NCBI RefSeq assembly: GCF_032884065.1 | Contig: NC_088875.1 | Location: 44,501,291 to 44,565,290 of the forward strand | DNA: 64,000 bases | Reading direction: 5' to 3' | Source of the DNA: Artemia franciscana | Lineage: Eukaryota > Arthropoda > Branchiopoda > Anostraca > Artemiidae | Part shown: in pieces, positions 22,270 through 34,300 of the stretch | Layout: the number at the start of each line of letters is the position of its first letter | How positions within the stretch are numbered: the first letter of the stretch is position 1 | The notes under the pieces: generated by a model | The model's database searches: none | What the model was told of the DNA's origin: nothing | Seen by the model: the letters and a program-made list of their open reading frames with translations, nothing else | Position numbers and translations under genes: made by a program

Positions 22270-23090
22270 AAAAAAAAAATTAAGTGTACCCAGGTTGTTA
22301 AAGAGCATAGATAGAATCTTTTGGGAATGATATTAAGTTTATTTTTCAGGTCAACTTCAGAAGCTATAAAATTGAATTTAAAAATTCCGTTTGTGTCAGG
22401 ATTAAAAATTGTTGAAAAAGTTTCACCAACATACAGATAGCAACCCATACTATGGATTCCTATAGAAAAAACTGAAAAGATGAAAAATATTATTTTTCCA
22501 TGAAGAAGACTATGTCAATAAAAAACGAACAGAAACTAATTCAAACAACTTTTTTCCATAGAACAAGTTTTTTCAAAGAAAAGTAATGAGCTCCATTAAG
22601 CTAAGGATGAGCAGAAATAAAGTCAAATAATCTTTCAAGCGTAAAACTACCACAAATCACTATCAATAAATAAATGAAACTCAAAACAGATAGAAATTAC
22701 AATAAATAGCCGAGTCGAAGTTACAACGAGCAAAAATTAACATGAGAAGCGCTGATAGCCACCACTTCTTCTTAAGATCAGAACATAATTTTTGCTTTAC
22801 TGAAAACAAATACGTTTTGAATATTTTCACCTTTCTTACTTTCAAAAAAAAAATTGTTTAAACTTCAAGGAATAAATATCAGAGTATGTCAATTAAACTG
22901 ACAATCCACGGTCATTTTTTTATCTCTGTAAAGCGCAAATTATGTTTTGGTCAATAAATATTCTAGCCAGTTTAATCAGGAACTCATGTTTATAATCAAC
23001 TTGATCTGGCGGCAAATAATTGATTTCGAAATCCATGTTAACCGTCAAAGACTCTTGCAGATAAGAAGAGTATCCTACGTAGGAGACTTA
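22270..23090. other. No supported feature
   Basis: AT-rich sequence with no splice-flanked exon, repeat or transposon end that I can support. Confidence 0.4.
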
Positions 23091-23091
23091 C

Positions 23092-23142
23092 CATCAAATC
23101 CTGCAGCTGTCCAAAAAGACGAAATTGGTCAGCGTATGTGTG
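23092..23142 (-). other. Candidate 51-bp exon, unidentified
   Basis: It is bounded by a pyrimidine-containing acceptor (GCTGTTTTAG at 23143-23152) and a perfect donor ATG|GTAAGT at 23091/23092. Only phase 0 is open right through, giving HTYADQFRLFGQLQDLM. The nearby segment 23255-23353 also has splice signals. The sequence is too short to assign. Confidence 0.3.
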
Positions 23143-23254
23143 CTAAAACAGCATGTTGACCCTTTTAAATTCGAATAGCAATGGCTTGAGAAACACAATG
23201 AAAATGCTGTTCTGTCCATCTTGATACATAGTATGTAGCACTCTGGTAGCTTAC

Positions 23255-23353
23255 CAACGTTCTTTCTCTTTCCATGGACTGAAGTGTGGGATAAGCTCCA
23301 AATACTGCTCGTGCACGGGAACCATGACAATGGAGCGCTATTCTGCTTGCATC
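23255..23353 (-). other. Candidate 99-bp exon, frame unresolved
   Basis: Acceptor CATGTCTTAG at 23354-23363, donor TTG|GTAAGC at 23254/23255. One frame (DASRIALHCHGSRARAVFGA...) is open end to end and phase-compatible with the next candidate, giving an intron of 112 bp. A second frame is also open, and part of a third reads protein-like (HEQYLELIPHFSPWKEKERW). The frame is therefore uncertain and decayed transposon coding sequence is possible. Confidence 0.25.
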
Positions 23354-23359
23354 CTAAGA

Positions 23360-24855
23360 CATGAACGCAGAGCCATGCGGAAATAAATTCCATAGACAGA
23401 AAGCGATGCAGAATAAATAACATTTCATGTGTTAAAAGAAGGCTCTCGTTGTGTTGATGTATAGCCACGGCTAGGTCACAGTGATTTTGGAATTTTCGCA
23501 CAGTTCTGAACCTTCAGTCAAAATAAGCCCAAAATAAGCTCTTTTTTTAAAGCCCACGTTCCCACCCCACACTCACTCCGAAATTCTACCTGCTCCTGAC
23601 GATTAAATCAATTCCACGGGGTGGAAAACAAGCCCATCTTGCAACACTGATTCACAGAATTTATATAAGGGTAGCCGCCAAAAAACAAAATAAAATCACC
23701 ATTTTCTCTTAGCAAAAACTCACCAAAAGTGAAAAACTAGTATACCGAATGCTACCATATCTGTCAAGTAAAGAAATAATGTTAGTGGCATGTGTCTTGT
23801 AACTGGTGGCAAAACGAACTTTATTAGAAGCTACCACAATTAGCTTCAATGTCTAAGCTTCAAATGGTAACGATCGACTTTAGAGCATTCCCCTACCGTC
23901 TGAACGGGCTATTCTCTTACTGATGATTGAATACCAATAGATTGTTCAAAACCTTTTACTTTTTCTTGGGTGATTATGTTCAGAGGTGATAGTTCATAAT
24001 CTCCTTGCAGCTCCAGGACTGTGTCAGGTGAGACCAAACCGTGAACTCCTTATCGACAAGCTGAGATCAAATTCTTCGGTATGGTTTTATCAAATATTAA
24101 AATTTCACTTCCGTTTTATGTAGTTTTTATGCTGTAATACTGTGAACAGATCAAAATTAAAACCATGGTTTGTAAAATAAAAAAAAATTCGTAAACCAAT
24201 GTTCTTTTCAGAAACTATAAAATAAAATTTTATTTTAGAGCATCGATTTTCAATCTGGGGTAGGCTTACCCCTAAGGGCATGTCAAAGATTGTTTAAGGT
24301 ACTCCAAAAAATTTGTTAAAACGTACTACTAAATAAAATTCTAGTACAAGTAGTGAACTAATAAAAATAACTTGTTAACCTGAGGAATAAGATGCAAAAC
24401 CAACTCCAACAGAATTTGGTGGGTGGAAGCAACAGGTTTTTGGGGTGTGTAAGGTAATACGCAAATACTGTATGGAGTTCCTGCAAATGAAGTTTCAAGT
24501 GTGATATGTCATGTTTTGCTGGTAAGTTAGCAATTAAATTTGTGTAAAACACTTTGTTTGTTAAAGTGTAACCATTTAGATTAGAATATTAAAAGTGATT
24601 TAACTCGGAAAAACAAACATTGACCCTGGAAACATCCATTGAATGTTAAGTGGAAAAGGAAAATTTTCGTTACATAAAAAATCTTTGACTTCCACGCGAA
24701 CTAAAAATTATGCTTAGAAATTTTTATTTTACTAAAACATAGTCGAATATTTTAAGCTTTTACTATAAACTCAGTATAAAAATTACATAATTAATCCGCA
24801 TCCATAAACTGATCCTCTTCTCCTGAAAAATAAAACACTAGTTAGTGAAGTGATA
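23360..24855. other. No firm feature; one weak plus-strand exon candidate
   Basis: A short plus-strand segment at about 24011-24079 follows a good acceptor (ATCTCCTTGCAG) and ends near a GTATGG donor, open as PGLCQVRPNRELLIDKLRSN. It is unsupported by homology. The rest is plain AT-rich sequence. Confidence 0.25.
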
Positions 24856-24858
24856 AAA

Positions 24859-25086
<228 letters not shown>

Positions 25087-25089
<3 letters not shown>

Positions 25090-25791
25090 GCACGTGCGCA
25101 TAATTTTTTTTTCGAGGGGGGCCAAAACCTTCGAAACAGCAGATATAAAGTAGCACTTGTTTTATTTAGTAATGCAAAAAGCACTTATATCGGAAAATAC
25201 AGAATAACTTTAATCTGTAGTATTGTAGTGGATGGGGGGAAGAAGACTGAAGCTTCAAAAGTACGTTTTAGGCTCAGGTTATGTTCGTAGCGTAGAACCA
25301 GTGGTTAATCTATTATATCCCATTGAAAGGGAGATTTTAGGGTTAACAGTGCAATATGGATGCTGTGGGCGGTAGTTGTTCTATTGCAAAAACAAAGATT
25401 TTAAAGAAAAATGATTGTTTCCAAAAATTGATCCATTAAAAGCTGTACTTTATCTTGAAAATGGTGGATAAACGCCCTAATATGAAGGATAATTCTATTT
25501 TGCTGTGAAAATCAAACTCTCTTTACAAAAAAAAATAACAACACAATTGCTAATTACTTCAAAGAGGGTAAAAAATTGGACAGAAAATGGGTTAATAACT
25601 GGGCAGTGACTTGACCAGATAACTGCATGCTATAAAATCCCCCAAAAGACTTCACATGTGTATCTAGATTCTTAATAAATGTCCTACTTTGCCAGAAATC
25701 CCCCCAAAAAACATGGGGAAGTTAAACATTTCACAAAATCGGGGAGGGCCGGGCCCGAAGCCCCCCCCCCCCCTGTGTACGTGCCAGATAT
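25087..25791. mobile_element. Small TIR element inserted in a (TA)n tract
   Basis: The left end CAGGCACGTGCGCA abuts the TA tract at 25086. The right end, near 25777-25791, reads TGTGTACGTGCCAG and is followed at once by ATATATAT to 25807. The ends are inverted with a few mismatches (CAGGCACGTGCGCA against CTGGCACGTACACA). C/G homopolymer runs lie inside both ends. Flanking TA repeats hide any target duplication; ends beginning CAG/CTG and an 8-bp ATATATAT repeat would suit a hAT-type element, which is inference. There is no transposase. Confidence 0.55.
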
Positions 25792-25809
25792 ATATATATA
25801 TATATATGT

Positions 25810-27640
25810 TTGCCCTTTTCTTTCTAAGAGTCCAGAGGGTCAAATATACATTGCATTTATTGCTAAAAATTTTGTAGTACCAATATACAATTGTACTATG
25901 GAAACTGATCAATAATAAAAATCATAAGTTTTGTGATGATTTTGATGAAAAATTTAACACCAAAAATTTGCCCGTAGTTTATGTAGTCTATATCCTCGTT
26001 TCTATAGATCACTCAAGTAGAAAAGTTTTTATTGTAATTTTCCAGACAGCATCTGTCCAATACTTTGTTTTGTTTACGTACATGTGATTGGTAATTAAGT
26101 TTGAAGATTTACTATTGCTTTTGAATTTAGCCGTTACTTGCGATTTTATGATTTACTAGTATTCTTCTTAATATATTTTTTTTTATTTTCTTTTTATAAA
26201 CTAGTATCTGTTCAGCTATGCTTTGAATCTTCACTTTGTCTTGAAATTTTTTTCTTTTTAACTATTTCTTTTTAACTTATTTGTGGTACCGTGCACCACA
26301 AAGTATTTTAAAAATAAGGCATAAGAAAAACCTTTCAATATTAGGGCTATAAACCCCGTGTTTAGGGTTTTACAAATTACAAAATCAATTGGGTATTTAA
26401 GAATTTCTATTTCCCAAATATTTTGACTCTCTGTAAAGTACGTTAACACCAAAATAATGCAGTTTTTGTGAAATTAGACATTTTAATACAATCCAATCAC
26501 CTTCAGCTCTCAAAATTTTTTTCAGGGTTATCCCCTTAGAGCCCTTAAAGAAGGAACCCTAGCCCATAATAACAGAAAACTTAAAAACACGTTCTTAAAT
26601 ACAAAACTTAAAACACGTTTCTCAACTGTCAAGTGAGGAAGAATCAACATTTGAAGCTGATTCAGGAATGGTAACTAATATTTCGGTTATTCTCAATGAC
26701 AAAAGTTCGCTGCGAAAAACAAATCTGTGGGAATTTCAAAATATATACTAAAACATCCCAAAAATGGTGTCACAACAAAATAAAAATGCACTTTAAAATC
26801 ATCATAGTGAAAAACCCTTTTTACGAGATTTACAGTCCCTCATCTTAAGAAACAAAGAAAACTACTTTATGATAATGGATGCTGTGATGTGCCTTCTTTT
26901 TTTCTTTCCCTTTTTTTAGTCACCGCTAATGGAGCACTGAAACATTGTAAGGAGATGCTAAAGAGCTCAACTGAAATTATCATATCTACGTGCTTTTTAA
27001 GTAAAAAAAAAAACAACATAACATTAAATAGAACATCTTCTGAAAGGTTTTAAAAATAAAGAGCGATGTGGCATCTATGTATGCTATGTACGGCATCTAT
27101 GCGTATACTAGTAAAGAGCGAACCACGTGGTCATCACTTTTACCCAATCCACTCTTTAACATAATACATTTCCCAAGGGCAGTTCCTTATGACCAATCAT
27201 ATGTGAAAAATCCCTCTGCCATCCCCCAATTCTTTTTAGCGGTATCAGCACCTTAGTTAAGATAATTATTAGGTAATTGGCCACCCATTATCTGAGAAGG
27301 CGGTATTGGCTTTCTTGAATCTCTTTATCGTATTTAATTAATAAGTTTTCTTTCCTTTCAATTATTTTTATTTCAACTTCATTTCTAAAAAAAAACGTAC
27401 AATGCATCTGGCTGAGATCTGCATATATTAGGTCTGTAAACAGGGTTACCAGCCCCTATGTAGCTGATCAAAGCCATCTATAACAATATTGATAAAATTT
27501 GGGGACAGAGGAGTGATTTAAATGCAGCAACTGAACCAATATTTTTGTTGAAATTAGACGAAGCAGCTTTAAAGTCGGCTTAATAGGATTTTCTGATATA
27601 GCCTAACTCCCATTGGATTTAGGAAACTTCACAAGCTAAA
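25810..27640. other. No supported gene
   Basis: AT-rich sequence. A short plus-strand open segment near 26610-26750 (QLSSEEESTFEADSGM) is followed by GTAACT, but no matching acceptor or homologue was recognised. Confidence 0.35.
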
Positions 27641-27645
27641 AGTTT

Positions 27646-27745
27646 AACTTCATTTTATCATTTAACTTCACATTATCATTCGGTTATATTAATGAAATGT
27701 ATCATTAACTTCACATTATCATTCGGTTATATTAATGAAATGTAA
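27646..27745 (+). repeat. Tandem duplication of about 43 bp
   Basis: The block TTAACTTCACATTATCATTC, then GGTTATATTAATGAAATGTA, occurs twice head to tail, with a partial copy in front. Confidence 0.85.
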
Positions 27746-27904
27746 TGGTCTATATAAGTTTGATACTTTCAGAATTCCCATATTTTATCACAAACATTTT
27801 ATTATTCCCGGTTTACCATTAAGGTATGCTAACGAAAATTTTAATTGTTTTAGGGTTCGACTATATTCCTTTTCATAAACATGCTCATTTAGAAATAAAC
27901 TTGC

Positions 27905-27991
27905 CTCTTTCTCCTTGACCGTTCTGCGCAAGTCCGCCAACGTTGTCAACTTCACCTTGATCTCCTTCATCATCCTCAGAGCACGAAAAAT
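27905..27991 (-). CDS. icln: Probable pICln acidic-region exon
   Basis: The acceptor CCTATTTTAG (27992-28001) and a GC-type donor GAG|GCAAGT (27904/27905) bound 87 bp. Joined to the exon at 34642-34788, the split codon closes as Asp, and the frame reads FSCSEDDEGDQGEVDNVGGL, then AQNGQGER. This suits the acidic, low-complexity region that follows the LHPDP motif in pICln. Another frame is also open (continuing to 27788), so the assignment rests on phase, position and composition, not on a strongly conserved motif. The downstream pICln exons were not found. If correct, the following intron uses the minor GC-AG class. Confidence 0.45.
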
Positions 27992-27999
27992 CTAAAATA

Positions 28000-29780
28000 G
28001 GACTGAATTAGTTATATGGGCCACGTATCTAGGCAGGGTGATTTGCTAATTAGGAGTGGAAAAGGGGAGGAATGAAGCTTAAAAAGTTCATGGCATATGC
28101 CCGAATCTGAAGTAAGCATATGTCCAAAGTATTTTCCAAGATTTTTCAATTGACTCAGACCAGATTTTCGAACCGAGAAGTTCGGATAACCGAAAAGCTC
28201 AATTCTAGTTTTAGAAGCAAAAATCCTTAAAACTGTTTTAGAGACGTCAACAATGGAATATCAACAGAAAGAAAATCCCAAAGAAAATAATCACAGGAAC
28301 TAGACAAACGGGTAAAAGGACCAAAGAGTCCCTTTCGCAGTCTTCCTCGAGTTTGTCACCCGTCTAGCGTTCTTTTGACTCTAATTTCCGGGGAACGAGT
28401 GGTGGCCATTCGTTTTTCATGCCCAAGCAACCACAGTTGCTACTGATGGATGTTATTTAGAATTGTTTCATACAAATATATACCCCATCCTCTGCTCTTT
28501 TTAAGTGTAGACTCCTGTGTATCAATGAATTTAAATCCTTTTGTTTTATCATCAAATAAAAAAATAAAGTACTCGTTTCCGATGATAATATTAAATCGCA
28601 GTATTTATTTTGTTGGAATGGGTCTATCTTATTATAACATTTTGAATTGTTGCTGTCGTTGTTATTATAACGGTTACTAATATTGTATATTTCGTGCTTT
28701 AATAAAAAAGGCGTAGTGGCTAGTACGCTTCCCAGAGCTTCTTTGAAGTCATCCAGAATGTGTCTTGAAAATTATAAGAAATACAAGAGCTTGAGTAATT
28801 GTTGCCAAATAGGGCTGGCACATTTAGCGACAGCACTTTGAATTTTTTAAATCAGTACCGTTTTTCAGAGCAGGTTCTTTCATAAAACAGTGTCTTTAGC
28901 CCACTTTCGAAAATCTCGAAATTCGTCTGGTTTAGGGACTCTTTCTTCTTTTGCGTCTAGTAGCCACCAGCCACCATAATTCTGTTTACATCGTAGACAC
29001 CAGTAGTAATACTGAAAGCAATGGTAATTACTATCATTGGATCAGTAGCACGAAGAAATACTTTTCGTTTTGCTTTCTTTGAAGACTTTTTTTAACCCTT
29101 GACTACCAATAAATTACTGGTGCACATAGGTCCTGGTCTTAGGAAAGGGGGGTAGGGGCATTCGCAGTAGCTTTTTTCTAATTGGGCGATATCAGAAAGT
29201 ACAATTTTACTTCTAATGTTACAGTCCTTTTTTTAACAATTGCGTTGTCCCTTCACTTAGCCAAAATGCAAGAGGATCTTAAAATTTGCTTTCAATATAC
29301 TAGGAAATTTAGCTTCTATTTTTAGGCGCCTCTAGCATGGTAAAAATCATACCTGGAAAGGATAATCCACTGCATCTACGAACAGTCCGAGGAGCCCCAT
29401 CTGGAAAAATTTGAAGAAAATATCCTAAAATGTGCAGAATCTGACATATCTGGGCAACAAATGAACTTTTTTAATACTTCTGACTCCTGGAATGTATTCT
29501 GACCCCTTTTCCCTTAACTTCAGCTGTGCGTACCATCAGCTGCAACAGGCTATACACAATTTATAATAGCAAACGGTAAATGGCCAGGTTGAAACTAGAC
29601 AGCTAAACATAGATTTAGTGAAATATGAGCTTCTGCCACTGCAAGCTAATTTTCAAGTAACTACTAGCTCCTCATGAACAAAGATGCGAATGTGGTTCTA
29701 GAGGTTTACAAAAAAATATGGGTTCGATCTATTTGAATTACAACCTCAAGATTTACTCAAAACATATTGTATTTACGAAA
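28000..29780. other. No supported feature (pICln intron if 27905-27991 is correct)
   Basis: Plain AT-rich sequence. I see no splice-flanked exon or element end. Confidence 0.4.
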
Positions 29781-29788
29781 ATACAACA

Positions 29789-29907
29789 GTTCAAAATAGG
29801 GATGAAACCTTTTAATCGACAGTGAAACAAATGGACAGTGAAACAAATGGACAGTGAAACTGAATATTTCGGACACACATACGGTGTCCATCATCAGCAG
29901 TAAAAAT
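29789..29907 (+). repeat. Short interspersed repeat (family S), copy 2
   Basis: Same phrase order as the copy at 21890-22012: CAGTTCAAAATAGGGATGAA, ATCGACAGTGAA, ATATTTCGGACACACATAC, CATCATCAGCAGTAAAA. Here the short piece ACAAATGGACAGTGAA is tandemly repeated at about 29822-29860. Confidence 0.75.
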
Positions 29908-29909
29908 AA

Positions 29910-31030
29910 AAGAACATCAATAAAAACAACAAAATTTATACCCAATAAACTAATTACATATAGTTATTGCTCCCATTTTGTTCAATGCAACAGCGGAAGC
30001 AAATCTCCTAGACCGTTTCGGTTCCGGTTCATTAGATTTATCTGACATCTCAGGTGGACAGAGGTCATAGCTCTTAGGTGAAATGAAATTTACTTTACTT
30101 GACCTCAGTAAATTGTCGTAAATTGAATCCAATCCAAATTCACTTGTATCTCTGTTTATGGAATTATTTTTTGATATTTTTTTTTTTAACTTCGATTGTT
30201 TCCCTGAAAATTTGCTTTAAACCCTGGTCCCTAGAAATCAAAGAGACATTCTCAAGCAAAATAAAATGATCTGGATAATTAAAAATATGTTCCCATAGAG
30301 CCGACGTGAAACTTCAGGTTTGAAATTTTGCTTTAAGGACGATGAAATAGAATTATGATGTTGTAGTATTTCCAAATTCTGGTTAGTACGTCTCATATAA
30401 GAGTTATTTATATATTAGCCATAAGCTATACGTATTAGTTATATCCACATAAGATATCTACAAATTGTATTTTGATTTCCTCCTAATCTGCCTATCGTAT
30501 CCATTACAAATATTTTTGCCTTCAGTTTACTCACTCATGGAAACTCTTTTTTCACTGAGCATTCAATCATAGGGGTCAAATACCGCATTTAACACCAAAA
30601 GACTCATGTAAAAGAGTTAAAATCGCTTTGCAAGTGCAAGCAAGTTCATATATTTCTCTTCCTACATCACCTCATTCCACATATCATCAATCCTTCCCAC
30701 CTCTGATCGGATTCCAGATAACTAGAACTAGCCTAAAATCGTCTACATATAAGTCCTTAATGTTGAAATGGGAAATTTCCTGGCAACATACAATATATAT
30801 TTTGGGTAGAAATCGGCTTGAAGATACCATCAGGGCATAGAAATAAGGAAGCTTTCAACAACTGAAGAGTTTATCTGCTGAAAATCTCCTTTAGGACGTT
30901 TCTTGCAGCCAGGAAGTATTGCTGCTGAACATAAATCATCGATTCTGAGCACGCGTTCCGATTCTGAATATGTATTTTTTTTCCAATATAAGTTACAGTA
31001 AACCTCATGTTAAAGATTGTTAACAATAAC
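29910..31030. other. No supported gene
   Basis: A 60-codon minus-strand frame at 29950-30132 has a charged middle (DKSNEPEPKRSRRF) but no start context, splice signal or relative that I recognise. The rest is unremarkable. Confidence 0.35.
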
Positions 31031-33616
31031 AAATTAAATCCTGTAATATATTTTTCATTCAATTTGACATCATGTTTGAGGGTTTGAGTCTTTTTTTTCG
31101 GGATTTCAAAATTAGTCATTAGTTAAAAATAATTGTTCAATGGAATATGGTTAAAGTTTATAATTACTGTAACAGTTATAGCTGCAACCATGATTAGCCT
31201 GATACTTTGTCCAGGCATTAATTTTGTAGCCTATTCTATCACATCTTCCCTTAGAGAATAAAAAAACAAATTTCAAGAATATGAAGCTGAAACAAAAATA
31301 CAGAGGAAGACCGTCATCACCAGCTTGTGGTGACCTTCAGAGTATCAATTTTAATTAAAGTGTAAAAGCGACTTCAAGGATCTGAATTCAATTTTAGGTA
31401 AAACTAGGACCGTTGATTGATTTTAGGAACTTTGACGTAGCCCTGCTAATACAGCCAACCCACGAAAGCTTTCTTTACAGCTTTTCCAGTTTCACAAAGT
31501 ACTTTCTGGCCCTCAGAGAGCATGTTTTTCTATCCTTTAACTTAAAAATTAAAGTCCTGTAATTTATTTTTCAGTCAATTTGACATCATATTTAAGGGTT
31601 CCAGTCTTTTTTTTTCGGGATTTCAAAATTAGTCATTAGTTAAAAATAATTGTTCAATGGAATATGGTTAAAGTTTATAATTACTGTAACAGTTATAGCT
31701 GCAACCATGATTAGCCTGATACTTTGTCCAGGCATTAATTTTGTAGCCTATTCTATCACATCTTCCCTTAGAGAATAAAAAAACAAATTTCAAGAATATG
31801 AAGCTGAAACAAAAATACAGAGGAAGACCGTCATCACCAGCTTGTGGTGACCTTCAGAGTATCAATTTTAATTAAAGTGTAAAAGCGACTTCAAGGATCT
31901 GAATTCAATTTTAGGTAATACTAGGACCATTGATTGATTTTAGGAACTTTGACGTAGCCCTGTTAATACAGCCAACCCACGAAAGCTTTCTTTACAGCTT
32001 TTCCAGTTTCACAAAGTACTTTCTGGCCCTCAGAGAGCATGTTTTTCTATCCTTTAACTTAAAAATTAAAGTCCTGTAATTTATTTTTCAGTCAATTTGA
32101 CATCATATTTAAGGGTTCCAGTCTTTTTTTTTTCGGGATTTCAAAATTAGTCATTAGTTAAAAATAATTGTTCAATGGAATATGGTTAAAGTTTATAATT
32201 ACTGTAACAGTTATAGCTGCAACCATGATTAGCCTGATACTTTGTCCAGGCATTAATTTTGTAGCCTATTCTAGCACATCTTCCCTTAGAGAATAAAAAA
32301 ACAAATTTCAAGAATATGAAGCTGAAACAAAAATACAGAGGAAGACCGTCATTACCAGCTTGTGGTGACCTTCAGAGTATCAATTTTAATCAAAGTCAAA
32401 AATCGACTTCAAGGATCTGAATTCAATTTTAGGTAAAACTAGGACCGTTGATTGATTTTAGGAACTTTGACGTAGCCCTGTTAATACAGCCAACCCACGA
32501 AAGCTTTCTTTACAGCTTTTCCAGTTTCACAAAGTACTTTCTGGCCCTCAGAGAGCATGTTTTTCTATCCTTTAACTTAAAAATTAAAGTCCTGTAATTT
32601 ATTTTTCAGTCAATTTGACATCATATTTAAGGGTTCCAGTCTTCTTTTTTTTCGGGATTTCAAAATTAGTCATTAGTTAAAAATAATTGTTCAATGGAAT
32701 ATGGTTAAAGTTTATAATTACTGTAACAGTTATAGCTGCAACCATGATTAGCCTGATACTTTGTCCAGGCATTAATTTTGTAGCCTATTCTAGCACATCT
32801 TCCCTTAGAGAATAAAAAAACAAATTTCAAGAATATGAAGCTGAAACAAAAATACAGAGGAAGACCGTCATTACCAGCTTGTGGTGACCTTCAGAGTATC
32901 AATTTTAATCAAAGTCAAAAATCGACTTCAAGGATCTGAATTCAATTTTAGGTAAAACTAGGACCGTTGATTGATTTTAGGAACTTTGACGTAGCCCTGT
33001 TAATACAGCCAACCCACGAAAGCTTTCTTTACAGCTTTTCCAGTTTCACAAAGTACTTTCTGGCCCTCAGAGAGCATGTTTTTCTATCCTTTAACTTAAA
33101 AATTAAAGTCCTGTAATTTATTTTTCAGTCAATTTGACATCATATTTAAGGGTTCCAGTCTTTTTTTTTTCGGGATTTCAAAATTAGTCATTAGTTAAAA
33201 ATAATTGTTCAATGGAATATGGTTAAAGTTTATAATTACTGTAACAGTTATAGCTGCAACCATGATTAGCCTGATACTTTGTCCAGGCATTAATTTTGTA
33301 GCCTATTCTATCACATCTTCCCTTAGAGAATAAAAAAACAAATTTCAAGAATATGAAGCTGAAACAAAAATACAGAGGAAGACCGTCATCACCAGCTTGT
33401 GGTGACCTTCAGAGTATCAATTTTAATTAAAGTGTAAAAGCGACTTCAAGGATCTGAATTCAATTTTAGGTAAAACTAGGACCATTGATTGATTTTAGGA
33501 ACTTTGACGTAGTCCTGTTAATACAGCCAACCCACGAAAGCTTTCTTTACAGCTTTTCCAGTTTCACAAAGTACTTTCTGGCCCTCAGAGAGCATGTTTT
33601 TCTATCCTTTAACTTA
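31031..33616 (+). repeat. Tandem array, five units of about 518 bp
   Basis: The marker TGGAATATGGTTAAAG recurs at 31141, 31658, 32176, 32695 and 33213, giving periods of 517-519 bp. Unit ends read TCTATCCTTTAACTTA. The first unit starts diverged (GTTTGAGGGTTTGAG where the others have ATTTAAGGGTTCCAG). Units 3 and 4 share private variants (CTAGCACATC, GTCATTACCAG, ATCAAAGTCAAAAATCG) against units 1, 2 and 5 (CTATCACATC, GTCATCACCAG, ATTAAAGTGTAAAAGCG). There is no ORF. It sits in the proposed pICln intron between 34641 and 27992. Confidence 0.97.
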
Positions 33617-34300
33617 CGATAAAAACAGAGTTGAACAAATTAGAACTGAGACTGAATTTCCAGATGGTAAAATCATGGCATTTCAGACCAGAATACCTGC
33701 TCTATTTTTTTTCCTCGAAAGAAAATTCAGGTGCAAATCATCCGAAGGAAAATAAAATTCTGCTCGAATACTATTTGAGCTGCTTGCAGCAAACATTTTG
33801 ATAATTTGCAAGAGGAAATTCTCATAAAGTCAGTAGGCTGAGTTAATTGAAGGAAACCAGCTTATCATGTGGATATAAATTGCAGACTTTTTCAGATTAC
33901 AGCAGAATCTTATTTAACCAAAGTTTCACTTAAAATATGAGTCTGCCACAGCAAAACCACAACAAACTAGTAGATCCATCCTAAATAAGTCACATGGAAA
34001 TAGATTGGTACGCAAAGCCAAGATTTCAAAAGCCCTGGACCGATGATTAAAAAACAGCAAACAAAGCACAAAGGACAAGGACAGCACGACCTCCCTACAC
34101 TTAAAAATATATAAAAGTAGACAAAAGGTTAGCAAACACCTACGCACAGAAGGGGAAGACAGCAAATCCCCCGTAAGATCCCACGAGAAAATTTACAACA
34201 GCAAAGGCTGAAGGGGAAAATATGTGGTTTCTGCTCAAATACTCACAGCACACACCTAATATAGGCATACAGCTAAAACATATTGAAAGCAAAGAAAAAT
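33617..34300. other. No supported gene
   Basis: AT-rich intron sequence between the 518-bp array and the triplicated exon boundary. A minus-strand open frame at 33926-34165 is Leu/Ser-rich and unsupported. Confidence 0.4.

Noticed and set aside
27788-27973. Minus-strand frame MMKEIKVKLTTLADLRRTVK as a separate protein
   Set aside because: It overlaps the pICln candidate exon in another frame; the frame closing the split codon gives an acidic sequence that suits pICln better, though this is not certain.
31031-33616. CRISPR-like or rRNA/5S-type tandem array
   Set aside because: Units are 518 bp with no short repeat/unique spacer structure, no 5S or histone sequence, and the context is eukaryotic.
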